Below are positions 38,816-46,800 of a stretch of 64,000 bases of DNA, in pieces. The DNA comes from Microbacterium cremeum (GTDB lineage: Bacteria; Actinomycetota; Actinomycetes; Actinomycetales; Microbacteriaceae): contig NZ_CP063812.1 of NCBI RefSeq assembly GCF_015277855.1, forward strand, positions 2,046,001-2,110,000. Direction: 5' to 3'. Under the pieces are notes generated by a model that saw only the letters and a list, made by a program, of their open reading frames with translations, was not told the DNA's origin and searched no databases. The number at the start of each line of letters is the position of its first letter. Position 1 is the first letter of the stretch. The translations under genes and the position numbers were made by a program.

Positions 38816-40222
38816 TCACCTCAGCAGCATGGCCCGCCCGGGCTCGCGCAGCACGTCGGCGACCTCGACCATGAATCGCGACCCCTGCTCGCCGTCGACC
38901 AGTCGATGGTCGAACGACAGCGCGAGCGTCATGACGTCGCGCAGTGCGATCTCGCCGCGATGCTCCCACGGCTGGCGCCGCACAGCGCCGAGCGCGAGGA
39001 TGCCGGCCTCTCCCGGGTTGATGATCGGCGTTCCGGCGTCGACACCGAACACTCCCACGTTCGTGATCGAGAACGTGCCGCCCATCATGTCGGCCGGCGC
39101 GGTCTTGCCGGCGCGCGCGGTCTCGGCCAGTGCGCGGATGGCGTCGGCGAGCTCGACGAGGTTCAGCTCCTGAGCATCGCGGATGTTGGGGACCACGAGG
39201 CCGCGTCCGGTCGCGGCGGCGATGCCGAGGTTCACGTAGTGGTGCTCCACGATCTCGCCCGCCTCCTCGTCCCATCGCGAGTTCAGACCCGGGTGGCGGC
39301 CGAGCGCGAGACACACGGCCTTCGCGGCGACGGCGAGGATGCCGATGCGGTGCTCGGCGAGTGCACGGTCGGCCTTGAACGACGCGAGGAGCGCCATCGT
39401 CTCGGTGACGTCGACCGTGACGAACGTCGTCACGTGCGGCGCCGTGAAGGCGCTGCGCACCATGGCCTCGGCGGTGTGCTTGCGGACCCCGCGGATCGGC
39501 GTGCGCGTCGTCCGCTCCCGCGGCGCCTGCGCACCGAGCGGTTCGAACCGCTCCGCCGGCGCGGCCTCGGCCGGTGCCGCCGTCGTGGCCTTGCCCACGC
39601 GCTCGGCGTACGCCTCGACGTCGGCGCGCGTGATGACCCCGGACGCACCGGTCGCCTCCACGAGGGCGAGGTCGATCCCGAGCTGCTTGGCGAACCGCCG
39701 CACCGGCGGCGTCGAACGCGGGCGTTCGACCGGCCGGTCGGTGTCGCCGAGCTGGATCGCATCGTGAGGTGCCGCCTCGAGGACGGCGGTGTCGCTCGCG
39801 GCAGGACGGCTGCCGGCCGCACGCGCGCGGCGCTGCGGGCGTCCGGCCCCGCGCGGCGCGGCGCCGTAGCCGACGAGATTCGGCTCGGCGGCCGGCTCCG
39901 GGGCGGGCTCACTCGAGCCGGTCGTCGCGGGGGCCGTCGCGGGGGCCTGCGCAGGGGCGGGCGTCGGCGCATCGGCATCGGCGCCGGTGTCGAACGAGAT
40001 GAGCACGGACCCCACGGCGACGACATCTCCGGGGGCGGCGTGCAGCGCCGTCACGGTGCCGGCGTGGGGCGACGGCAGCTCGACCACGGCCTTGGCGGTC
40101 TCGACCTCGGCGATCGTCTGGTTCAGAGCGACGGTGTCGCCCTCGGCGACGAGCCACTGCACGAGCTCGGCCTCGGGAAGCCCTTCGCCGAGATCGGGGA
40201 GGCGGAAGTCCTGGACGGTCAC
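38816..40222 (-). CDS. bkdC: branched-chain 2-oxoacid dehydrogenase E2 (dihydrolipoamide acyltransferase)
   Basis: 468 residues. One lipoyl domain (residues 1-76, lipoyl Lys44 in EVETAKAVVEL), an Ala/Pro linker, and a peripheral-subunit-binding domain (VRRFAKQLGIDLALVEATG). The catalytic core ends in LALSFDHRLVDGEQG with the HxxxDG motif. It transfers the acyl group from lipoyl to CoA. A 4-nt overlap with bkdB and linkage to the MCC operon indicate branched-chain oxoacids rather than pyruvate. No E3 (dihydrolipoamide dehydrogenase) gene lies in the window. Confidence 0.93.
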   Translation of the reverse strand: MTVQDFRLPDLGEGLPEAELVQWLVAEGDTVALNQTIAEVETAKAVVELPSPHAGTVTALHAAPGDVVAVGSVLISFDTGADADAPTPAPAQAPATAPATTGSSEPAPEPAAEPNLVGYGAAPRGAGRPQRRARAAGSRPAASDTAVLEAAPHDAIQLGDTDRPVERPRSTPPVRRFAKQLGIDLALVEATGASGVITRADVEAYAERVGKATTAAPAEAAPAERFEPLGAQAPRERTTRTPIRGVRKHTAEAMVRSAFTAPHVTTFVTVDVTETMALLASFKADRALAEHRIGILAVAAKAVCLALGRHPGLNSRWDEEAGEIVEHHYVNLGIAAATGRGLVVPNIRDAQELNLVELADAIRALAETARAGKTAPADMMGGTFSITNVGVFGVDAGTPIINPGEAGILALGAVRRQPWEHRGEIALRDVMTLALSFDHRLVDGEQGSRFMVEVADVLREPGRAMLLR

Positions 40223-41232
40223 TGCTCGAACACCCCCGTCAGGCTGTTGGGCCGGTCGAGCACGCGATCCACGGCGTCGAGGATGCGGTCGAGATCCGGC
40301 AGGTGGTGCTTCTCGAGCTTCGCCGGCGGGTAGGGGATGTCGTGGCCGGTGACGCGCTGCGGCGGCGCCTCGAGGTAGTGGAAGCAGCGCTCGGTGACGC
40401 TCGCGATGAGTTCCGCGCCGACGCCCGCTTCGCGTGCAGCCTCGTGGGTCACGACGACCCGGCCGGTCTTGCGCACCGAGGCGGTGACGGTGCGGTAGTC
40501 GACCGGCGAGATCGAACGCAGGTCGATGACCTCGATCGAGACGCCGTCGTCCTCGGCCGCGGTCGCGGCGTCCAGTGCGATGCCGACCTGCGAGCCGTAG
40601 GTCAGGAGGGTGACGTCGGTGCCCTCGCGGGCCACGCGCGCGAGGCCCATCGGCGGGGCGTCCGCGAGGTCGACGCCGAGGTCGACCTCACCCTTGGTGT
40701 GATAGAGCCGCTTCGGCTCGAAGTACACCACCGGATCGTTCGACGCGATCGCCTGCCGCAGCATCACGTACGCGTCCTGCGGGTTCGACACCGCGACGAC
40801 GCGCAGCCCCGACGTGTGCACGAAGTAGGCCTCGGGCGACTCCGAGTGGTGCTCGGCGGCACCGACTCCGCCCGCCCACGGGATGCGGATCGTGATCGGC
40901 ATCGTGACGTTGCCGCGGGTGCGGTAGTGCAGCTTCGCGACCTGGCACACGATCTGGTCGAACGCCGGATACACGAAGCCGTCGAACTGGATCTCGACCA
41001 CCGGCCGGTACCCGCGGAAGGCGAGCCCGACGGCAGTGCCCACGATGCCCGCCTCCGCGAGCGGCGTATCGATCACGCGGTCCGCGCCGAACTCGGCCTG
41101 CAGTCCGTCGGTGATGCGGAAGACACCGCCCAGTTTGCCGATGTCCTCTCCTATCACGAGCACCTTGGGGTCATCCGCCATCGCGCGGCGAAGACCCTCG
41201 TTGATGGACTTCGCCATCGTCAGCTGCGTCAT
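40219..41232 (-). CDS. bkdB: branched-chain 2-oxoacid dehydrogenase E1 beta
   Basis: A 337-residue transketolase-like E1 beta subunit: KVLVIGEDIGKLGGVFRIT, PLAEAGIVGTAVGLAFRGYR, EIQFDGFVYPAFDQIVCQVA, IRIPWAGGVGAAEHHSES and the C-terminal swivel domain VVVTHEAAREAGVGAEL. It forms an alpha2beta2 tetramer with BkdA and contributes to thiamine diphosphate binding. Overlaps of 4 nt on both sides make bkdA-bkdB-bkdC one translation unit. Confidence 0.94.
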   Translation of the reverse strand: MTQLTMAKSINEGLRRAMADDPKVLVIGEDIGKLGGVFRITDGLQAEFGADRVIDTPLAEAGIVGTAVGLAFRGYRPVVEIQFDGFVYPAFDQIVCQVAKLHYRTRGNVTMPITIRIPWAGGVGAAEHHSESPEAYFVHTSGLRVVAVSNPQDAYVMLRQAIASNDPVVYFEPKRLYHTKGEVDLGVDLADAPPMGLARVAREGTDVTLLTYGSQVGIALDAATAAEDDGVSIEVIDLRSISPVDYRTVTASVRKTGRVVVTHEAAREAGVGAELIASVTERCFHYLEAPPQRVTGHDIPYPPAKLEKHHLPDLDRILDAVDRVLDRPNSLTGVFEQ

Positions 41233-42368
41233 CGGGCCACCTCCTCGGCACCGGCCTGCGCCGAGGCGAAGCCGTCGAGGTACGCGCCGAACCAGGCGCG
41301 CTGCTCATCGATGCCGGAGTGCGGCTCGGCGTACACATGGTCGAGCATCGTGAGCGGCTCGCGCGTGGTCGCGCTCATCGCCGCCTCGCGCACCTCGCGC
41401 GCCAGCGCGTCCGCGTCGGCCTCGACGCTCGCGGCGAATGCGTCGTCGAACTCGCCCTGTGCGCGCAGCAGCGCCTCGAGGCGGGAGATCGGGTCACGGC
41501 GACGCCAGGTCTCGACCTCTTCCTTGTCGCGGTAGCGCGTCGGGTCGTCGGAGGTGGTGTGCGGGCCCATCCGGTACGTCACGGCCTCGATGAAGGCGGG
41601 GCCGTTCCCGCGGCGCGCGTGGTCGAGCGCCCAGCGCATCGCGGCGAGGCACGCCAGCACGTCGTTGCCGTCGACCCGCATGCTCGGGATGCCGAATCCC
41701 GGGGCACGCCCCGCGATCGGGTACTTGGCCTGCACCGTCACCGGCTCGGAGATCGCCCAGTGGTTGTTGACGCACACGAACACGACGGGCGAGCGGTAGG
41801 ACGAGGCGAACACCATCGCCTCGTTCACATCGCCCTGGCTCGACGCTCCATCGCCGAAGTACGCCACCGAGACCTGGTCGGTGCCGTCGCGCTGGATGCC
41901 CATCGCGTAGCCCACGGCGTGCAGCGACTGCGCACCGATGATGATCTGCTGCGTCGCGGTGTTGATCTCGTACGGGTTGTAGGTCGAGTGCTCCTCGCCG
42001 CGCCACGCCAGCACGAAGTCGGCGGGCTTCGCGCCGCGCACGTGCACGACGCCGGTCTCGCGGTAGCTCGGGAAGGCGAAGTCGTCCGCGCGCAGCGCGC
42101 GGGCGGTGCCGACCTGGGTCGCCTCCTGCCCTTGGCACGGCGGCCACAGGGCGAGCTGTCCCTGCCGCTGCAGGGCGACGCCCTCGGTGTCGATGCGACG
42201 CACCAGCACCATGTCGCGGTACAGACCGCGGAGCACGGACGCATCGACATCCTCCACCCAGCGGTCGAGGTCGGGGTCGGCGATGCGCTCGCCGTCGGGA
42301 GTCAGCAGTCGCGCGACATCCTCGATGCCGGAGGCGAGATCCGCTGTGGGGGTCAGGGTGTGCGTCAT
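41229..42368 (-). CDS. bkdA: branched-chain 2-oxoacid dehydrogenase E1 alpha
   Basis: 379 residues. Thiamine-diphosphate-binding subunit: the TPP motif FGDGASSQGDVNEAMVFASS with a closing NNHWAIS, and phosphorylation-loop-like RMGPHTTSDDPTRYRD. It decarboxylates branched-chain 2-oxoacids from Leu, Ile and Val. ATG 42368 is preferred: the GAGGAG at 42382-42377 is 8 nt upstream, while GTG 42377 and ATG 42374 overlap or abut it. First gene of bkdABC, divergent from an AsnC/Lrp regulator. Confidence 0.94.
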   Translation of the reverse strand: MTHTLTPTADLASGIEDVARLLTPDGERIADPDLDRWVEDVDASVLRGLYRDMVLVRRIDTEGVALQRQGQLALWPPCQGQEATQVGTARALRADDFAFPSYRETGVVHVRGAKPADFVLAWRGEEHSTYNPYEINTATQQIIIGAQSLHAVGYAMGIQRDGTDQVSVAYFGDGASSQGDVNEAMVFASSYRSPVVFVCVNNHWAISEPVTVQAKYPIAGRAPGFGIPSMRVDGNDVLACLAAMRWALDHARRGNGPAFIEAVTYRMGPHTTSDDPTRYRDKEEVETWRRRDPISRLEALLRAQGEFDDAFAASVEADADALAREVREAAMSATTREPLTMLDHVYAEPHSGIDEQRAWFGAYLDGFASAQAGAEEVAR

Positions 42369-42539
42369 CGTCATCACTCCTCGTGCGAAGGTCCTTCGTG
42401 GGGGTTCGCGTCGTGGCCACCGGCTGCGTCGCCGGCTTATTCGAGGCTACGTCCGCATCGCACCTCGCTCAAGCATTCGGCGCCTCTTTGAGCATGTTGA
42501 CAACTAGGGGCCGACAAGACCGTGCTAACGTTTCGCACT
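42369..42539. other. bkdA/asnC intergenic region with candidate Lrp-type operator
   Basis: The inverted repeat GCTCAA (42467-42472)...TTGAGC (42488-42493) has a 15-nt spacer and lies about 100 nt before bkdA and 47 nt before the AsnC-family gene. TTGACA at 42497-42502 resembles a -35 but is badly spaced from the TAACGT -10. Confidence 0.45.
42526..42539 (+). promoter_or_regulatory. asnC-family gene promoter, probably leaderless
   Basis: TAACGT at 42526-42531, 8 nt before ATG 42540; no ribosome binding site. Confidence 0.4.
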
Positions 42540-43010
42540 ATGGGTGCCCTGGACCACGTCGACCTCGAGCTGCTCGCAGCGCTTTCCGCCGACCCCCGCG
42601 CGACCGTCGTCGCCCTCGCCGAACGCCTGGGGCTGTCACGCAACACCGTCCAGGCGCGCATGGCGCGCCTGGACCGCTCGGGCGTGTTCCTCTCGTACGA
42701 GCGCGCCATCTCGTCGACCGCGCTGGGGTTCCCGATCGAGGCCTTCATCAGCGTGATCGTGCGCCAGGCCGACCTCCCCCGCATCGCCGTCGAACTCGCC
42801 CGCGTGCCGGAGGTCGTGCAGGCCCACGGACTCTCAGGTCAGATCGACCTGCTCGTGCGCGTCGCGTGCCGCGACACTCAGCATCTGTTCGACACGGACG
42901 CGCGCATCCTGGCGATCGAGGGTGTCGAGCGCACCGAGACGTCGCTGGTGATGGGCGAGGTCATCGAGCACCGCGTGACGCCGCTCATGGAGCTGGCGCG
43001 CCGGGACTGA
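42540..43010 (+). CDS. Lrp/AsnC family transcriptional regulator (BkdR-like)
   Basis: 156 residues. The N-terminal HTH is at residues 4-60 (LSADPRATVVALAERLGLSR, then NTVQARMARLDRSGV) and the C-terminal RAM/effector domain at about 70-150. Divergent from bkdABC, the position of BkdR-type regulators that activate branched-chain dehydrogenase genes in response to amino acids. Start ATG 42540 with a -10 box 8 nt upstream. Confidence 0.92.
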   Translation: MGALDHVDLELLAALSADPRATVVALAERLGLSRNTVQARMARLDRSGVFLSYERAISSTALGFPIEAFISVIVRQADLPRIAVELARVPEVVQAHGLSGQIDLLVRVACRDTQHLFDTDARILAIEGVERTETSLVMGEVIEHRVTPLMELARRD

Positions 43011-43029
43011 GGATCGACGGCCGCCGCGA

Positions 43030-44034
43030 TCACGACGGCATGCTCGGCGCCGTCTCGCGGCTCGCGGTCGCCGAGGCGTCCGCACGCACCAGGACGACCC
43101 CCACGAGGATCAGCGCGCCGCCGATGAACTGGACCGGCGCCGGCACCTCGCCCAGGAGCAGCCACGCGAACCCGAGTGCGAAGAGGACCTCCGACAGCCC
43201 GACGAACGAGGCCACGCGCGAGCCGATGCGCGGCACCGCCATGACACCGAACGCGTACCCGAGCGTCGTCGCGACCGCCGCGACCCACAGCATCGGCACG
43301 AACCACGGCACCGCAACGCCGGCGAGCTCGACCGAGACCGCGGGCGCCTGGAACGGCATGATCCCGGTGAGACACAGCACTCCCATCACCATGGCACCCG
43401 TCAGCAGACCGCTCGCGGCGAGGGCGAGGGGCGGAAGATCGTCGCCGGCGCGCTCCGAGATGACGAAGTACGCGCACACGCACACCGCCGCCGCCAGGGC
43501 GAACAGCGTGCCGACGAGGTCGAACGACGCACCGGAGATGTCGACCACGAGCACCAGGCCGACGATCGCGACGACCGATCCCCCCAGCACGAGCGCCGAC
43601 GGTGCCTTGCGCGTGCGCGCCCACACCCACAGGACGAGCATGACCGGGGCGAGGTACTGGATCAGCAGGGCCACGGCCACCGGCATCCGCTGCATCGCGG
43701 AGAAGAAGAAGAGCTGACAGCCGAGCACCGGCATGAGCCCGAACGCGACGATGAGGCGCCAGTGCCGCCGGAGGAATCCGCGCCGGCGCCTGATCGCGAG
43801 GAAGAGGGCGGGCGAGAGCACGATGCCGGCGACCCCCATGCGCACCAGGAGCGCCGCGCCGAGCGACCACCCCGCCTCGAGGAGCGGCTTGACGAACGGC
43901 CCGCTCGACGAGAACGCCAGGGCCGACACGATGCCGAGGACAAGGCCGGACGTGCGCAGCCGCGCGCCGGCGGCACCGGCGCCGCCCGGAGCGATCACGG
44001 GCAGGGACGCGGTCGAAACGGTCATGGGCGGCAT
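43030..44034 (-). CDS. EamA family (drug/metabolite) transporter
   Basis: A 334-residue protein with ten membrane helices in two EamA repeats (SALAFSSSGPFVKPLLEAG; second repeat from LVGTLFALAAAVCVCAYFVI). The conserved end VPAPVQFIGGALILVGVVLV is present. Likely exports an amino acid or metabolite. ATG 44034 or 44025 may start; neither has a ribosome binding site. Divergent from a CGNR regulator gene across a region with three TGTCA half-sites, so probably regulated by it. Confidence 0.88.
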   Translation of the reverse strand: MPPMTVSTASLPVIAPGGAGAAGARLRTSGLVLGIVSALAFSSSGPFVKPLLEAGWSLGAALLVRMGVAGIVLSPALFLAIRRRRGFLRRHWRLIVAFGLMPVLGCQLFFFSAMQRMPVAVALLIQYLAPVMLVLWVWARTRKAPSALVLGGSVVAIVGLVLVVDISGASFDLVGTLFALAAAVCVCAYFVISERAGDDLPPLALAASGLLTGAMVMGVLCLTGIMPFQAPAVSVELAGVAVPWFVPMLWVAAVATTLGYAFGVMAVPRIGSRVASFVGLSEVLFALGFAWLLLGEVPAPVQFIGGALILVGVVLVRADASATASRETAPSMPS

Positions 44035-44037
44035 CCG

Positions 44038-44095
44038 ACTGTCAGGAGTGAAACGTGCTTACACTGGTGACAGTAGCGACGTCGATGTCAGGAGT
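44038..44095. promoter_or_regulatory. TGTCA half-sites between the EamA and CGNR genes
   Basis: ACTGTCA (44038-44044) and TGACAGT (44068-44074) form an inverted repeat, and TGTCAGGAGT occurs twice as a direct repeat (44040-44049 and 44086-44095). TACACT at 44060-44065 is the likely -10 of the CGNR gene, lying within the array. The second direct repeat contains the ribosome binding site. Confidence 0.5.
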
Positions 44096-44099
44096 CAAC

Positions 44100-44654
44100 A
44101 TGGTCTTCATCCATGACACGGAGCAGAGCCTCCGGGCCGCCGCATACCTGGTCAACACGCTTCCCGGGTACGACGGCGAGGACACCCTGCAGACCCGGGA
44201 GGACTTCGACGCGTACCTGCGCGTGAACCCCTACACCGGCGTGATCCGCCACGACGACGACGAACTCGCCGCGATCCGCGCCATCCGCCCGCGCCTGCGG
44301 CAGCTGTGGGATGTCGACCGCGAGGGCGCGGTCCCGCTCGTGAACGGCATGCTCCGCGACGGCGAGGCTCTCCCCCGCCTCGTGATCCACGACGACTACG
44401 ACTGGCACATCCACGCCACGAGCGACGACGCCCCGCTCGCCACCCGCATCCTGGTCGAAGCCGCAATGGCGTTCGTCGACGTCATCCGCGCCGACGAGTA
44501 CGACCGCGTCCGCGTGTGCGCCGCCGACGACTGCCTCGGCGTCTACGTGGACTTCTCCAAGAACGGCTCGAAGCGCTACTGCGACACCGGCAACTGCGGC
44601 AACCGCATGAACGTCAACGCGTATCGGCGCCGGAAGGCGCGAGAAACCGCGTGA
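44100..44654 (+). CDS. CGNR zinc finger protein (ABATE domain)
   Basis: 184 residues. An N-terminal ABATE-like helical domain (about 1-130; SLRAAAYLVNTLPG, TREDFDAYLRVNPYTG) precedes a C-terminal CGNR zinc finger with VCAADDCLGVYVDFSKNGSK, then RYCDTGNCGNRMNVNAYRRR. This gives four Cys and the eponymous CGNR. Family members are putative stress or ligand-responsive transcription factors. ATG 44100 has AGGAG at the right spacing. Its last 41 nt overlap the convergent alpha/beta hydrolase gene. Confidence 0.9.
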   Translation: MVFIHDTEQSLRAAAYLVNTLPGYDGEDTLQTREDFDAYLRVNPYTGVIRHDDDELAAIRAIRPRLRQLWDVDREGAVPLVNGMLRDGEALPRLVIHDDYDWHIHATSDDAPLATRILVEAAMAFVDVIRADEYDRVRVCAADDCLGVYVDFSKNGSKRYCDTGNCGNRMNVNAYRRRKARETA

Positions 44655-45513
44655 TCGCGGCGGCGGCCGGAGCCGGCGTCTCGTAGTGGATGAGGTGCCC
44701 GACATCCGGGATCTCGATCAGCTCCGCGTCGGGGAACATCGTCGCCAGACGCCGCTCGGCCTCGATCGGCGTGATGTCGTCGCGCTGGGCGGCCACCAGC
44801 AGCGTCGGCTGCCCGATGCGCGGAGCGAACTCGCGGACGTCGTGCGACACCGACGCGAGGAACGCGTCGTGCAGCACATCGCGGTCGGCGAACCGCGAGA
44901 AGTACGTGTCGTGCTGGTCGTGCACGAACCGACGGATGCCGGGGTCCCGGGTCTTCGCCATCGACACGCTCATCGCGCGCACGATGAGTCCGTTGCGCAG
45001 CAGCGCCTCGCCGACGCGGTGCGGCAGGCGCGCGCCCGCCCAGTAGTAGAAGACCGCGAGCCGCGTCAGCACGCCTCTCGGCCCTTCGAGCGCCGGCGCG
45101 CCGATCGGGTTCACGAGGATCACGCGCGGCGTCTCGAGTCCGCCGGCGACGGCGGCCGCCACCACGATCGAGCCGAACGAGTGCCCCAGGATGACGGCAC
45201 CCGGCGCGACCGCCGCTGCGAAGTCGGTGAGCCACTGCGCGTACAGGTCGAGATCGTGGGTGCGTCCCGGCACGGGACCGGTCTCACCGAACCCCGGCAG
45301 GTCGGGAGAGACGACCCTGATGCCTGCGAGGTGAGCGACGACCGGCTCGAGTCCGTGGTGCTCGCCGCGGAAGCCGTGCACGGCCACGATCGTCACGTCG
45401 GCGTCGGCCGGGCCGTACACCCAGTAGGCGGTGGTGCCGCCGAGCACCGCGACCTCGTGCCGCTCGACGGGGATCTCGTCGAGGAGCGGTGAGTACGGGT
45501 TCGCGGCGGCCAC
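44614..45513 (-). CDS. alpha/beta hydrolase
   Basis: A 299-residue alpha/beta-fold hydrolase. HGFRGEHHGLEPVVAHLAG holds the oxyanion-hole HGF, GHSFGS the nucleophile elbow Ser, and IPDVGHLIHYETP the catalytic His, with Asp in the preceding AAQRDD strand. Substrate unknown. GTG 45513 is 6 nt from a TAGACT -10. The gene's 3' end overlaps the CGNR gene by 41 nt, tail to tail. Confidence 0.88.
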   Translation of the reverse strand: MAAANPYSPLLDEIPVERHEVAVLGGTTAYWVYGPADADVTIVAVHGFRGEHHGLEPVVAHLAGIRVVSPDLPGFGETGPVPGRTHDLDLYAQWLTDFAAAVAPGAVILGHSFGSIVVAAAVAGGLETPRVILVNPIGAPALEGPRGVLTRLAVFYYWAGARLPHRVGEALLRNGLIVRAMSVSMAKTRDPGIRRFVHDQHDTYFSRFADRDVLHDAFLASVSHDVREFAPRIGQPTLLVAAQRDDITPIEAERRLATMFPDAELIEIPDVGHLIHYETPAPAAAAITRFLAPSGADTR

Positions 45514-45525
45514 CCGTCGAGTCTA
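45514..45525 (-). promoter_or_regulatory. leaderless promoter of the alpha/beta hydrolase gene
   Basis: TAGACT at 45525-45520, 6 nt before GTG 45513. Confidence 0.5.
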
Positions 45526-45584
45526 CGAGCGCGCCGCCGTCCCGGCGTCCGGAGCGCCTCGCCGCCGATGTCGCAGGGCGTGCA

Positions 45585-45597
45585 TACCGTAAGGGGC
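45585..45597 (+). promoter_or_regulatory. leaderless promoter of the exonuclease gene
   Basis: TACCGT at 45585-45590, 7 nt before ATG 45598. Confidence 0.45.
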
Positions 45598-46329
45598 ATG
45601 AAGCCCTCGCCCCCGGAGCAGCTGTCGTTGTTCGACAGTCCCGAGTGGACGCGCGTGGTCGGCGTCTTCGACCTCGAGACGACGGGCGTCGACGTCACCG
45701 CCGACCGGATCGTCACCGCGCACGTGGGCCTGCTCGACGCGTCGGGCTCCGTCGTCCGCGCGCGCGATTGGCTCGCCGACCCCGGTGTCCCGATCCCCGA
45801 AGGCGCCAGCGCGATCCACGGCATCACGACCGAGCGGGCGCGCGCCGAGGGACGCCCCGCGGTCGCCGTCGTGACCGAGGTCGTCGAGGCCGTGCGCGCG
45901 CTGCTGGACGCGGGGATCCCGGTCGTCGCGTACAACGCGCCGTACGACTTCTCGCTGCTGAAGTACGAAGCACTCCGCCACGGCATCGCCCCGATCGACG
46001 ACCCGTTCCCGGTGATCGACCCGCTCGTCGTCGACAAGGCCTACGACCGGTGGCGACGGGGAAAGCGCACCCTCCAGGTCGTCGCCGCGCACTACGCCGT
46101 GCGTCTCGACGGCGCCCACGACGCCTCGGCCGACGCGGTCGCCGCCGGCCGGGTCGCGCAGGCGCTCGCCGAGCGGTTCGCGCCCTGGCTGCCCGACACC
46201 GTCGACGAGCTGCACACGCGGCAGGTCGCCTGGGCGCGAGCCCAGGCCGCGAGCCTGACCGACTACTTCATCCAGATCGGGCGCCTCGACCCCGACGACC
46301 GCCTCGACGGGCGCTGGCCGATCCGCTGA
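45598..46329 (+). CDS. DnaQ-like 3'-5' exonuclease domain protein
   Basis: A 243-residue DEDDh exonuclease: motif I FDLETTGVD (Asp, Glu), motif II VVAYNAPYDFSLL (Asp), motif III AHDASADAVAAG (His and Asp). It resembles the polymerase III epsilon/RNase T superfamily and would remove 3' nucleotides from DNA or RNA. It lacks the polymerase-binding tail of the replicative epsilon subunit, so proofreading is less certain. Leaderless ATG 45598 was preferred to an in-frame ATG at 45568. Ends before a 16-bp terminator hairpin. Confidence 0.9.
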   Translation: MKPSPPEQLSLFDSPEWTRVVGVFDLETTGVDVTADRIVTAHVGLLDASGSVVRARDWLADPGVPIPEGASAIHGITTERARAEGRPAVAVVTEVVEAVRALLDAGIPVVAYNAPYDFSLLKYEALRHGIAPIDDPFPVIDPLVVDKAYDRWRRGKRTLQVVAAHYAVRLDGAHDASADAVAAGRVAQALAERFAPWLPDTVDELHTRQVAWARAQAASLTDYFIQIGRLDPDDRLDGRWPIR

Positions 46330-46338
46330 CCCCCGACG

Positions 46339-46372
46339 CACATCGACCCCCGCCGAGGCGGGGGTCGATGTG
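46339..46372 (+). terminator. terminator of the exonuclease gene
   Basis: A perfect 16-bp stem, CACATCGACCCCCGCC (46339-46354) and its complement (46357-46372), is almost loopless (GA). There is no T tract; it could serve both convergent genes. Confidence 0.7.
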
Positions 46373-46425
46373 GGCGGAGCCGGACCGGTGATCGGTCGTG
46401 AAGCGCCGCCGAAGCGGGTGACGGC

Positions 46426-46677
46426 TTACTTGGAGCCGAAGTTCTTGAAGCGCTGGTTGAACTTCTCGACGCGGCCGGCCGAGTCCATGATGCGCTGCTT
46501 GCCCGTGTAGAACGGGTGCGACGCGGACGAGATCTCGACGTCGATGACGGGGTACTCGACGCCGTCGAGCTCGATCGTCTTGTCGCTGGTCACCGTCGAA
46601 CGGGTCAGGAACGTCTCGCCCGAGCCGAGGTCGCGGAACACGACGGCCTGGTAGTCGGGGTGCATGTCAGTCTTCAT
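46426..46677 (-). CDS. rpmE2: 50S ribosomal protein L31 type B
   Basis: An 83-residue zinc-independent (C-minus) L31: [16 protein letters not shown] start, [20 protein letters not shown] end, and no CxxC zinc pair. Type B L31 proteins replace zinc-binding L31 when zinc is scarce. ATG 46677 was chosen because AAGGACC is 6 nt upstream and the family starts there; an upstream in-frame ATG lies in the leader. Preceded by a leader of about 70 nt with a hairpin. Confidence 0.96.
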   Translation of the reverse strand: MKTDMHPDYQAVVFRDLGSGETFLTRSTVTSDKTIELDGVEYPVIDVEISSASHPFYTGKQRIMDSAGRVEKFNQRFKNFGSK

Positions 46678-46697
46678 GATGGTCCTTTGAGGATGGT

Positions 46698-46760
46698 GCA
46701 CTGGATTTTGCCAGTGCGGTCAAAGTCTGGGGTGCGAACGCACCAAACAACGATTCTATC
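46698..46760 (-). ncRNA. rpmE2 leader, candidate L31 autoregulatory element, with promoter
   Basis: A hairpin GCACTGG (46717-46711)/CCAGTGC (46704-46698) has a 6-nt loop and sits 20 nt before the start of rpmE2. The TAGAAT -10 at 46758-46753 implies a leader of about 70 nt. Structured L31 leaders (L31-Actinobacteria motif) are known in this phylum; match to that model is untested. Confidence 0.55.
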
Positions 46761-46800
46761 AGCCTCGGACCCCGCCCGCGGAATCCGTCGGCGCCGTGGC

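Noticed and set aside
42497..42502. TTGACA as the -35 of the AsnC-family gene
   Set aside because: Distance to the best -10 (TAACGT at 42526) is 23 nt, too long for a normal promoter.
46698..46717. Zur operator for rpmE2
   Set aside because: The palindrome GCACTGG-N6-CCAGTGC lacks the AT-rich core of actinobacterial Zur boxes and sits in the leader rather than over the -10; interpreted as RNA hairpin.
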